Origin: G963665925 sp963676345
GTDB taxonomy: Bacteria; Bacillota; Clostridia; Peptostreptococcales; Acidaminobacteraceae
DNA: 64,000 nucleotides
Assembly: GCA_963676345.2 (NCBI GenBank)
Contig: CAXXTS010000005.1
Coordinates: 248,001 to 312,000 of the forward strand
Direction of reading: 5' to 3'
Under the pieces are notes generated by a model that was given only the letters and a program-made list of their open reading frames with translations, was not told the DNA's origin and ran no database searches. Positions 42,546 to 50,187 of this stretch are shown here, in pieces (the first letter of the stretch is position 1; each line of letters starts with the position of its first letter). A program made the translations under genes and the position numbers.

Positions 42546-44090
42546 GTGAATGAAAAACTGACACAGCTTTTAGGAAAAAAGGATAAATTGCTGGTTGGCG
42601 GTGGGGCTGATCGTATTGAAAAGCAACACAAAAAAGGCAAATTGACAGCACGAGAACGGATTATGCTTTTGTTTGATGAAGGGACATTTGTTGAACTCGA
42701 TGCCTTTGTAAAACACAGATGCACCAACTTTGGAATGGAAAAGACCCAGGCGCCAGCAGAGGGTGTCATCACAGGCTATGGCCAAGTGGACGGGCGTATT
42801 GTTTATGCATTTGCACAGGACTTTACCGTAGTCGGCGGGTCACTGGGTGAAATGCACGCAGCAAAAATATGCAAGGTGCTTGATAACGCACTGAAGGTGG
42901 GGGCACCCGTTGTGGGCCTCAACGATTCAGGGGGCGCGCGTATTCAGGAAGGGATAGATGCCCTTGCAGGATATGGGGATATTTTTTATAGAAACACACT
43001 GGCTTCAGGCGTCATTCCTCAGATTACAGCCATAATGGGCCCTTGTGCAGGGGGCGCGGTGTACTCGCCGGCACTGAACGACTTCATTTTCATGGTCGAT
43101 AAAACGTCACAAATGTTTATTACAGGCCCGCAGGTTATTAAAACCGTAACAGGCGAAGAGGTTTCAGCAGAAGCGCTGGGCGGTGCCATGACCCACAACC
43201 AGACATCCGGTGTGGCCCAGTATATTGCAGCTACAGATGAAGACTGCATTAAGGAGATCAGACGCCTGCTGAGCTTCCTGCCATCCAACAACATGGAAAC
43301 GGCACCGGAATATGACACCGGGGAAGACCTGAACAAAATCATAGATGAATTTAACACCATCATTCCAGACAATCCAAACAAGCCCTACGATATGAAAGAC
43401 ATCATTACAGCGCTTGTTGACGGTGGCGACTTCTTTGAGTACCAACCCTATTTCGCAAAGAATATCCTGACAGGCTTTGCACGTCTAGGCGGGAAATCTG
43501 TAGGTATTATTGCCAACCAGCCAAAGGTACTTGCAGGCTGTATGGATATGAATACAGGTGATAAAACAGCACGATTCATTAGAACGTGTGATGCCTTTAA
43601 TATTCCTTTACTAACGCTTGTAGACACACCGGGCTTCCTGCCGGGAACTCAGCAGGAATATAGTGGAATTATTCGCCACGGGGCTAAAATCCTTTATGCC
43701 TACAGTGAAGCAACGGTCCCAATGGTGACCCTTATTGTGCGCAAGGCTTATGGCGGTGCTTATATAGCCATGTCCTCCAAGCATCTTGGCTCCGATATGG
43801 TACTTGCATGGCCATCGGCTGAAATTGCAGTAATGGGGCCTCAGGGGGCTGCGAATATTGTCTTTAGAAAAGATATAGCAAATGCCAAAGACCCAGCAAA
43901 AGTGCGTCAGGAAAAGGTCGATGATTATACTGCAGAGTTTGCAACACCATACAAGGCAGCTGAACGCGGGTATGTCGATGATGTCATAGAGCCTGCAACA
44001 ACACGGCCAAGACTTATTGCAGCCTTCGATATGCTGGCTGGCAAGCGTGAAGGCCGTCCTGCTAAGAAGCACGGCAATATTCCGCTGTAA
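42546..44090 (+). CDS. mmdA: Carboxyltransferase (alpha) subunit of sodium-translocating acyl-CoA decarboxylase
   Basis: Biotin-dependent carboxyltransferase of 514 residues, start GTG 42546 with AGGAGG 8 bp upstream. It moves the carboxyl group of malonyl-CoA or methylmalonyl-CoA to biotin on the carrier subunit. Features are the N-terminal KQHKKGKLTARERIMLLFDEG, the CoA/oxyanion-hole regions GGSLGEMHAAKICKVLD and GGARIQEGIDALAGYGD, and GPQGAANIVFRKDI in the second crotonase-like half. Length and pattern match MmdA and propionyl-CoA carboxylase beta subunits. The 102-bp gap after madM contains no terminator, so it remains in the operon. Malonyl-CoA is favoured here by context. Confidence 0.92.
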   Translation: MNEKLTQLLGKKDKLLVGGGADRIEKQHKKGKLTARERIMLLFDEGTFVELDAFVKHRCTNFGMEKTQAPAEGVITGYGQVDGRIVYAFAQDFTVVGGSLGEMHAAKICKVLDNALKVGAPVVGLNDSGGARIQEGIDALAGYGDIFYRNTLASGVIPQITAIMGPCAGGAVYSPALNDFIFMVDKTSQMFITGPQVIKTVTGEEVSAEALGGAMTHNQTSGVAQYIAATDEDCIKEIRRLLSFLPSNNMETAPEYDTGEDLNKIIDEFNTIIPDNPNKPYDMKDIITALVDGGDFFEYQPYFAKNILTGFARLGGKSVGIIANQPKVLAGCMDMNTGDKTARFIRTCDAFNIPLLTLVDTPGFLPGTQQEYSGIIRHGAKILYAYSEATVPMVTLIVRKAYGGAYIAMSSKHLGSDMVLAWPSAEIAVMGPQGAANIVFRKDIANAKDPAKVRQEKVDDYTAEFATPYKAAERGYVDDVIEPATTRPRLIAAFDMLAGKREGRPAKKHGNIPL

Positions 44091-44133
44091 TTCTTAAAGG
44101 CAAAAGGCACTCAGGACTAAAAGAGGTGAAACC

Positions 44134-44547
44134 ATGAATTTAATTACAAGGTTTGCAGACCCGACTTTGATAGAACAGATGAGTTTAGGGGAGAAAGTAT
44201 CCGCATCGCTGTTTGTTACAGCACTTGGGATGATCATCACTTTCTGTGCCCTGATTGTACTCTGGGGTCTGACTTCGTTCTATTCTGGTCTGGTACAAAA
44301 GGCAGAAGCAAAGAAGGCAGCAGATGCAGTTAAGCCTGCTGCGCCTACACCAGCACCGGCGGCTGTTTCAAATGTAGAGCCAGAACAAGATGATGAAGAG
44401 CTTGTGGCGGTTATTTCAGCAGCCCTAGCATCAGCACTTGGAACATCCGCTCACAACATTGTAGTAAGAAATATTGTGCGTGTTCCAGATCAAACACCAG
44501 CGTGGGGACAAACAGGCCGTACTCAGCAAATGAATGCACGCTTCTAA
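44134..44547 (+). CDS. mmdD: OadG/MmdD-type membrane assembly subunit
   Basis: Small subunit of 137 residues that holds the decarboxylase complex together. It has one membrane helix (ASLFVTALGMIITFCALIVL), an Ala/Pro-rich linker, and the conserved C-terminal segment VAVISAALASALG followed by PAWGQTGRTQQMNARF, which in delta subunits contacts the carboxyltransferase. GAGGTG lies 6 bp before the ATG. It sits between the alpha subunit and the biotin carrier genes, as in methylmalonyl-CoA decarboxylase operons. Confidence 0.9.
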   Translation: MNLITRFADPTLIEQMSLGEKVSASLFVTALGMIITFCALIVLWGLTSFYSGLVQKAEAKKAADAVKPAAPTPAPAAVSNVEPEQDDEELVAVISAALASALGTSAHNIVVRNIVRVPDQTPAWGQTGRTQQMNARF

Positions 44548-44610
44548 GTAAGTGCATATTATATCTTATAAGACGATTTCTATTTGTTCTTTAAAAAAGA
44601 CATAAAAAAC

Positions 44611-44667
44611 AAATCATAAAAATCGAATCATAAAGTAGAATCATGAAAAACCGAATTATAGAGAAAT
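44611..44667 (+). repeat. Four imperfect copies of a 13-15-nt repeat (GAATCATAAA-like)
   Basis: Units at 44611-44624, 44625-44637, 44638-44652 and 44653-44667 share a (G/A)AATCATAAA core, becoming GAATTATAG in the last. They fill half of the 135-bp gap between mmdD and the biotin-carrier gene. No stem-loop or T-run terminator is present. The function, if any, is unknown. Confidence 0.45.
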
Positions 44668-44682
44668 CTGGGAGGATGGATC

Positions 44683-45081
44683 ATGAAAAAGTATAACGTT
44701 ACGGTAAACGGTAAAACATATGAAGTAGATGTAGAAGAAGTGGGTGGCGTGTCTGCAGCTCCAGCCTCTAGACCAGCTGCGCCGCCCGTTCAAAGGACAG
44801 CGCCTGCACCAGCCGCGGCTCCAGCACGGGGGGCAGCACCAGCTCCTGCAGCACCAGCTCCAGCAGGCGGTAGCAGTGTAACAGCGCCAATGCCTGGTAC
44901 AGTTCTAGACATCAAAGTAGCAGCAGGCGACACAGTAACAAATGGTCAAGTTCTGATGGTGCTTGAAGCAATGAAGATGGAGAACGAAATCATGGCACCA
45001 GCAGACGGCAAAGTTGTAAGCATTAATGTGAACAAGGGTGCATCTGTGAACTCTGGAGACGTTATGATCGTTATCGGATAA
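44683..45081 (+). CDS. mmdC: Biotin carboxyl carrier subunit
   Basis: Carrier protein of 132 residues that shuttles the carboxyl group as carboxybiotin from the transferase subunit to the membrane subunit. A short N-terminal beta region (KKYNVTVNGKTYEVDVEEV) is followed by a flexible Ala/Pro-rich linker (about 25-62) and the biotinyl domain with EAMKMENEI; the biotin attachment Lys is residue 98. GGGAGG lies upstream of the ATG. A biotin-protein ligase gene is not in this window. Confidence 0.95.
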   Translation: MKKYNVTVNGKTYEVDVEEVGGVSAAPASRPAAPPVQRTAPAPAAAPARGAAPAPAAPAPAGGSSVTAPMPGTVLDIKVAAGDTVTNGQVLMVLEAMKMENEIMAPADGKVVSINVNKGASVNSGDVMIVIG

Positions 45082-45128
45082 GCATCCGACTTCAGATTAT
45101 ACGATTATAAGCGAAAGGAGCGAAACAG

Positions 45129-46370
45129 ATGATTCAAGCAATGATAGACTTTTGGGGGTCGACTGGCTTTAATGCTCTGATTGAAAATATGCTGTGGGGC
45201 AACGTACTGATGATTGCAGTATCGTGTGTCTTGCTGTATCTAGCAATCGCAAAGGGATTTGAGCCCCTACTGCTCATACCGATTGCATTCGGTATGCTGC
45301 TGACAAACCTGCCACTAGCAGGCCTAATGGCAAACCCGACATCTCATCTAGGTGCTGTACACGCCTCAGCGCATGGATTCTCAAAGATTGTCGTAGACCC
45401 TGAAATAATGAAAAACATGCCAGACCTAGCCCTATCCATAAGCGAACCAGGCGGTCTGCTATACTACCTATACCAAGGTGATGCTCTGGGAATCTTCCCA
45501 CCAATCATCTTCATGGGTGTTGGCGCGATGACAGACTTCGGTCCACTGATTGCCAATCCAAGATCTCTGCTGCTGGGTGCAGCGGCACAGTTCGGTATCT
45601 TTACAACATTTATCGGAGCGATTGCTTCAGGCCTATTCAACGCACAAGAAGCCGCTTCAATCGGTATTATCGGTGGCGCGGATGGTCCAACAGCAATCTT
45701 TTTAACATCAAAACTTGCGCCACATCTTCTAGGTCCAATCGCCGTTGCGGCGTATTCGTATATGGCACTGGTACCTGTTATTCAGCCCCCAATCATGAAG
45801 GCGTTGACAACAAAGCAGGAGCGTATGATTAAGATGGATCAGCTTCGTCCTGTATCCAAGCTAGAAAAAATGCTCTTCCCAATCATCGTAACAATCCTTG
45901 TTACACTGATTGTACCACCAGCAGGTACGCTGGTCGGTATGCTGATGCTGGGTAACCTATTCAAGGAATCAGGCATGGTGGCTCGTCTAGAAGACACAGC
46001 GAAGAACGCCTTGATCAACATCATCACAATATTCCTGGGTCTATCTGTTGGAGCAACTGCAACAGCAGAGCAGTTCCTAAAGATTGAGACACTAGCAATC
46101 ATTTCACTGGGTATTATTGCATTCGGTATCGGTACTGCCGCAGGCCTTCTGCTTGCAAAGATACTGAACAAAATATCAGGTGGAAAGATCAATCCACTTA
46201 TCGGTTCAGCGGGTGTATCAGCAGTACCGATGGCAGCCCGTGTATCACAGGTTGTGGGTCAGAAAGAAAACCCATCAAACTTCCTGCTCATGCATGCTAT
46301 GGGCCCCAATGTAGCCGGCGTTATCGGCTCTGCGGTTTCTGCGGGTGTTCTATTATCGTTATTTGGTTAG
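45129..46370 (+). CDS. mmdB: Sodium-pumping beta subunit of biotin-dependent decarboxylase
   Basis: Integral membrane subunit of 413 residues that decarboxylates carboxybiotin and exports sodium ions. Ten or so helices are evident. The hallmark motif GGADGPTAIFLTSKLAP contains the conserved Asp needed for Na+ transport, and VPVIQPPIMKALTTK and the C-terminal HAMGPNVAGVIGSAVSAG are typical of OadB/MmdB/GcdB. AAAGGAG precedes the ATG. It is the last gene of the operon; the decarboxylation energy of malonyl-CoA or methylmalonyl-CoA would thus be stored as a Na+ gradient. Confidence 0.95.
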   Translation: MIQAMIDFWGSTGFNALIENMLWGNVLMIAVSCVLLYLAIAKGFEPLLLIPIAFGMLLTNLPLAGLMANPTSHLGAVHASAHGFSKIVVDPEIMKNMPDLALSISEPGGLLYYLYQGDALGIFPPIIFMGVGAMTDFGPLIANPRSLLLGAAAQFGIFTTFIGAIASGLFNAQEAASIGIIGGADGPTAIFLTSKLAPHLLGPIAVAAYSYMALVPVIQPPIMKALTTKQERMIKMDQLRPVSKLEKMLFPIIVTILVTLIVPPAGTLVGMLMLGNLFKESGMVARLEDTAKNALINIITIFLGLSVGATATAEQFLKIETLAIISLGIIAFGIGTAAGLLLAKILNKISGGKINPLIGSAGVSAVPMAARVSQVVGQKENPSNFLLMHAMGPNVAGVIGSAVSAGVLLSLFG

Positions 46371-46411
46371 GCAAGCACCCTAATTTGAATAAATTCACAC
46401 AAAAGATTTTA

Positions 46412-46452
46412 CAGAAAAACCTCGGTTGATCATTCAACCGAGGTTTTTCTGT
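46412..46452. terminator. Bidirectional terminator between convergent operons
   Basis: CAGAAAAACCTCGGTTGA at 46412-46429 and its exact complement at 46434-46451 with a 4-nt loop; the A/T ends of the stem supply a T-run on both strands. It serves the decarboxylase operon and the minus-strand amidohydrolase gene. Confidence 0.93.
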
Positions 46453-46522
46453 TCATACAAGTGATATTTTTCACGCATTAAACATGCATATTAAGAGCGT
46501 CTCATTTAGGACTTGAACTTAC

Positions 46523-47671
46523 TTATAAGGAGAAAGCGCATCGAATTTCATTTTGAATAGATGGGTTGTTAAAGTAGGTTAAAGTCAGCTTGGTAAAGAC
46601 TTCGATAACTTTAAGAGCGCTTTCATGTGCTTGGCTTGAGCCTGCGGCTATAGCAAATTCAGGTGTGTGTGCTGCAATACCTTTATCAACAATTTTAAAA
46701 TAGGGATGTATTGTTGGCACTTTATGACTAACGTTGCCCATATCAAGCGATCCATACGACGCTCTTGGCTCGGAGCTGAATGAAAGTCCGTTTTTCTGAG
46801 CGATGTCACAGTACAACCTTGATAGTGCACTATTGGAAATCAAGTTGTCATAGGAAGACTCATAATAATGATACTCTAATCGTGCTCCAGAAGCTAAAGC
46901 ACCTGCTTGTGCGCATTCAATAATACGCTCGGTCAGGGGTGTCAGCATTTTTCTTTCCTGTGCACGAACGTAGAATTGTGCCTTGGAGTAGTCTGGAATG
47001 ATATTGGGTGCGATACCACCTTCGCAAATAATGCCATGTATGCGTACATCTGGTGATGTTTGCTGTCGCAAAGCATTGATGCTGTTGAACGTGTTGAGCA
47101 CACCGTCAAGAGCATTAATACCTTTTTCAGGAGCACTTGCGGCATGAGCCTGTTTTCCAAAAAATTCAAACTCTACAGCATCTAAAGCCAGTGAAGTACC
47201 GCTAGGATAATGATCGTCACCTGGATGAGCCATTAAGCAGATATCGACGCCATTTAGTGCAGAGCCACTTGCAAGGTCGACTTTGAAGCCACTTGTTTCT
47301 TCAGCAGGTGTACCAAATACCACAATTGTGCCACTGGTGTTGCTTTTTATCATTTCCTTTGATATTTGAATTGCAGCACCTGTGCTGATCATCCCAATCA
47401 GGTTATGACCACATGCGTGGCCTATTTGAGGTAAGGCGTCATACTCAGCCATAAATGCCACAGTGGGTCCACTTCCTAGTGAAAATTCTGCTCTAAAAGC
47501 AGTGGCACAGCCAAGATAATTATGTTCTACTTGGAAATCGTGCTGTTTTAGAAGCTCAATGTGGGCGCGAGATGCAAAATGTTCTTCAAATCCAAGCTCT
47601 GGTCTGCTGTGAATTTGTTTGCTGAGCTGCACAAGTGCGTCTGATAAATCTGTGCTGAGTTGACTAATCAC
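46523..47671 (-). CDS. M20-family amidohydrolase
   Basis: Metal-dependent amidohydrolase of 382 residues, different from the one at 15850. The start is GTG 47671 with GGAGG 8 bp upstream. Motifs are SRPELGFEEHFASRAH, AFMAEYDALPQIGHACGHNLIG (zinc ligands), FGTPAEETSG and DLMGN-like DMGNVSHKVPTIHPYF. This pattern is that of the M20D group including aminobenzoyl-glutamate hydrolase AbgB-like proteins. The gene lies 18 bp after a YfcC-type carrier gene, so the pair probably imports and hydrolyses one amide compound, under IclR control. Confidence 0.9.
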   Translation of the reverse strand: MISQLSTDLSDALVQLSKQIHSRPELGFEEHFASRAHIELLKQHDFQVEHNYLGCATAFRAEFSLGSGPTVAFMAEYDALPQIGHACGHNLIGMISTGAAIQISKEMIKSNTSGTIVVFGTPAEETSGFKVDLASGSALNGVDICLMAHPGDDHYPSGTSLALDAVEFEFFGKQAHAASAPEKGINALDGVLNTFNSINALRQQTSPDVRIHGIICEGGIAPNIIPDYSKAQFYVRAQERKMLTPLTERIIECAQAGALASGARLEYHYYESSYDNLISNSALSRLYCDIAQKNGLSFSSEPRASYGSLDMGNVSHKVPTIHPYFKIVDKGIAAHTPEFAIAAGSSQAHESALKVIEVFTKLTLTYFNNPSIQNEIRCAFSL

Positions 47672-47688
47672 TGTTTAAGCCTCCAAAT

Positions 47689-49116
47689 CTAAAATGGTCC
47701 ATATGTGGTTGCGTTTGCGAATATGATAAATGTACATCCTGCAATCACCCAAATTAGGATGAGGGGATATACGAAGCGTACCCATTTATTATAAGGAATA
47801 TTTGCAATAGATAGATAGGCCATGAGTACAGATGAAGTTGGAATAATTGAGTTTGTAAATCCATCCCCAAACTGGTAGGCGAGTACAGCTGTTTGACGTG
47901 TAACCCCTACTATATCAGCAAGCGGTACCATAATTGGCATTGTTGCTGCAGCCTGTCCGCTTCCTGAAGGAATAAAGAAGTTAATTACAATTTGAGTGAT
48001 GAACATACCCACTGCTGTGACGCTACTTGGAAGTGTCTTTATGAGACTACTTAGTGCATAAATCAGCGTATCAATAATTTGTCCATCTTGAAGGACAACG
48101 AGTATGCCACGTGCAACGCCTACAACAAGAGCTCCGAATACTAATCCTTTAGCGCCTTTGACAAAACTATCAGCAAGCTGGCTTGGCTTTTTTCCACCAA
48201 TAAGACCGCCGAGCATACCGATTATGATGAATGCAGCAGCGATTTCTGTTATATACCAACCGAACTGCATGACGCCATAAGCAATCACCAGCAAACCGCC
48301 AAACAATACAGCTAGCACTAGGGAATCTTTTGAAGTCATATCGCGAAGCTTGCTAAGTGTTTGGTGTTTGTGTTGTTCCTTTACTTCGAGCTCATATACA
48401 AGACTCTTCTTAGGGTCAGTTTTCACTTTTTTAGCATAGTTCATCAAGAATAAAACTGTAATTATGTAAAATATTGCGTAAGCACCAATACGAAGCGTTA
48501 TCCCAGAAAATAGCGGTAATTCCGCAATACCCTGAGCAACACCCACGGTAAATGGGTTCATAAAACCCGAGTTAAAACCAACTGCAGCACCTAATGTAAC
48601 CATTCCGGTTCCTACAAGGGCATCATATCCCATTTTTCTTGCAAGCATTATGCCGATAGGAACAAAAATAAGTGTTTCCTCAGCCATACCAAAGGTTGCA
48701 CCACCTAGTCCGAAAATGAGAACAAATACTGGTATCATGAGGACTTCTCGTCCAGCCAATTTCTTAACTGTGCGGTTAATACCTGCCTCAATTGCACCAG
48801 TGTCTGTTAGCATTTCAAAGGCGCCACCAACAATAAAGATGAAAAAGATGATGGATGAACCTGCTTTCATACCCTTTGGAATGGATTTGAAGATATCAAA
48901 GAATGAAATAGGAGACTGTTCCACAAAGGTGAATGTGTCCGGATCAACGATGTTTTTTCCGGTTACCTCGTGGACAATCGTGTCAAAGTGACCGGCAGGT
49001 ACAATGTAAGATGCGATGGATGCCACAAGAATGATTGAAAACAAAATGACATAGGTATGTGGCATTTTAAACTTGGGTTTGTTGCTTTTGACAGGATCCT
49101 GCTTAAGATTTTCCAT
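47689..49116 (-). CDS. YfcC/DcuC-superfamily carrier
   Basis: Membrane carrier of 475 residues with about twelve helices, of the YfcC family within the ion-transporter superfamily (relatives carry arginine/ornithine, C4-dicarboxylates or short peptides). Signatures are KMPHTYVILFSIILVASIASYIVPAG at the N-terminus (hydrophobic stretch), GLGGATFGMAEETLIFVPI near residue 155, and FFIPSGSGQAAATMPIMVPLADI near residue 390. The ATG has AAAAAGGGGGG upstream. Its promoter and operator region (49140-49210) is directly upstream. The substrate is unknown; the co-transcribed M20 hydrolase suggests an N-acyl or peptide-like compound. Confidence 0.9.
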   Translation of the reverse strand: MENLKQDPVKSNKPKFKMPHTYVILFSIILVASIASYIVPAGHFDTIVHEVTGKNIVDPDTFTFVEQSPISFFDIFKSIPKGMKAGSSIIFFIFIVGGAFEMLTDTGAIEAGINRTVKKLAGREVLMIPVFVLIFGLGGATFGMAEETLIFVPIGIMLARKMGYDALVGTGMVTLGAAVGFNSGFMNPFTVGVAQGIAELPLFSGITLRIGAYAIFYIITVLFLMNYAKKVKTDPKKSLVYELEVKEQHKHQTLSKLRDMTSKDSLVLAVLFGGLLVIAYGVMQFGWYITEIAAAFIIIGMLGGLIGGKKPSQLADSFVKGAKGLVFGALVVGVARGILVVLQDGQIIDTLIYALSSLIKTLPSSVTAVGMFITQIVINFFIPSGSGQAAATMPIMVPLADIVGVTRQTAVLAYQFGDGFTNSIIPTSSVLMAYLSIANIPYNKWVRFVYPLILIWVIAGCTFIIFANATTYGPF

Positions 49117-49139
49117 TAAAAACCCCCCTTTTTAATAAT

Positions 49140-49175
49140 GTGTTCGTAATACGAACACAAGTGCGTAATGTGAAC
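49140..49175. promoter_or_regulatory. Tandem palindromic operators, probable IclR-family binding sites
   Basis: GTGTTCGTAATACGAACAC at 49140-49158 is a perfect palindrome with 9-bp arms and a central base. A second, weaker copy, GTGCGTAATGTGAAC, follows at 49161-49175, 19 bp from the first. GTTCG-N5-CGAAC resembles operators of IclR-family regulators such as PobR and PcaU. The sites lie just downstream of the perfect promoter of the yfcC operon and next to an IclR gene. Confidence 0.75.
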
Positions 49176-49181
49176 AACTAG

Positions 49182-49210
49182 ATTATAGGTTAAAAATTCA
49201 GAATTGTCAA
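49182..49210 (-). promoter_or_regulatory. Perfect-consensus sigma-A promoter of the yfcC-amidohydrolase operon
   Basis: On the minus strand TTGACA (49210-49205), a 17-bp spacer and TATAAT (49187-49182). Transcription should start near 49175, inside the operator pair, which suits repression by steric block. Confidence 0.9.
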
Positions 49211-49212
49211 AC

Positions 49213-49244
49213 ATAAAAAGAACCCTCTATAATAGGGGGTTCTT
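49213..49244 (-). terminator. Terminator after the IclR regulator gene
   Basis: On the minus strand AAGAACCCCCTATTATAG pairs with the following AGGGTTCTT half, ending in TTTTTATG. It ends the regulator transcript just before the -35 box of the downstream promoter, which overlaps its T-rich tail region. Confidence 0.8.
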
Positions 49245-49343
49245 GAGACGGACTGCCAAGTTAACAGTCTATATATTGAACAATTTCAGAAGAAAGTTCC
49301 TGATGAAGCGGAACCGTTAGGGTGTTTTATAAAATACTATAAG

Positions 49344-50105
49344 CTATATAAGATAAGGCTGTATTTTTTTTGCAGCTTGACGGAGTGCTTCAAGAATTTC
49401 TGGAATCCGATTTTCTGGTAAAGATGCTTTAATAGCAGCCACTGAGATTGTTGAGACAACTTCACCATGAATATTTTTAACAGGGTAGCCAATACCGATT
49501 GCACCAATGATGCTTTCCTGATCACTCAATGCATAGCCTAACTCTTGTGTCTCTTTATAGGCCTTAATCAGACTAGTGTGGTCAGTGATGGTATAAGGGG
49601 TTTTTCTTACGAGTGTTGCTGAGCGTATTAGGTCTTCTACTTCAGAAAAAGGTTGATGAAATGCTAAAACAGCTCGTGCGGAAGCACCACGTGTGATTGG
49701 CCATCGTGCGCCAATTTTATACCCGAATATGACATCAGAATAGGATTCGGTTTCATAGAAGCTTATAATATCAAGTCCATTCTTAATAGAGTAGCCAACA
49801 TTCATGCTTAATTCTTTCGCAACTTCATTGATAATAGATTTAATCATATCATCAGAATCGAAATGCTGTTTAAAGGATATGCCTAAACGGTAAGCCATAG
49901 GTCCTATCATATATTTTGAACTCACATCATCTTGAACAACCATTTTTGTATGAACTAATGTTGAAAGTTGACGGTGAACAGTTGAACGGTTGAGTTTTGT
50001 CATTTTGCTGATTTCATTTGCTGTAAATTCATAGGGTTCTCTTGATAAAGCTCTGAGTACATCAACAGCCTTTACTACAGAACCGATAATGTTTTTTTCA
50101 TCCAT
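49344..50105 (-). CDS. IclR-family transcriptional regulator
   Basis: DNA-binding regulator of 253 residues. The start is the ATG at 50105 with GGAGG 5 bp upstream; a longer frame to 50150 lacks a site and crosses the promoter. Residues about 8-70 form the winged helix (SVVKAVDVLRALSREPYEFT, EISKMTKLNRSTVHRQLSTL), and the C-terminal effector domain contains GYSIKNGLDIISFYETES, TRGASARAVLAFHQPF and DQESIIGAIGIGYPVKN. The palindromes upstream of the yfcC operon are the probable target. The ligand is likely the carrier substrate or its hydrolysis product. Confidence 0.92.
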   Translation of the reverse strand: MDEKNIIGSVVKAVDVLRALSREPYEFTANEISKMTKLNRSTVHRQLSTLVHTKMVVQDDVSSKYMIGPMAYRLGISFKQHFDSDDMIKSIINEVAKELSMNVGYSIKNGLDIISFYETESYSDVIFGYKIGARWPITRGASARAVLAFHQPFSEVEDLIRSATLVRKTPYTITDHTSLIKAYKETQELGYALSDQESIIGAIGIGYPVKNIHGEVVSTISVAAIKASLPENRIPEILEALRQAAKKIQPYLI

Positions 50106-50138
50106 GTCTGCCTCCAAAACTTGATATGTCATAATACA

Positions 50139-50168
50139 AGAGTATTGCACTGAGCCATATTATGTCAA
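50139..50168 (-). promoter_or_regulatory. Sigma-A promoter of the IclR gene
   Basis: On the minus strand TTGACA (50168-50163), an 18-bp spacer and TACTCT (50144-50139), about 35 bp before the iclR start codon. It lies between the nucleoside hydrolase gene and iclR, so iclR can be transcribed on its own. Confidence 0.6.
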
Positions 50169-50187
50169 GCTTTGGAATTATTATCCG

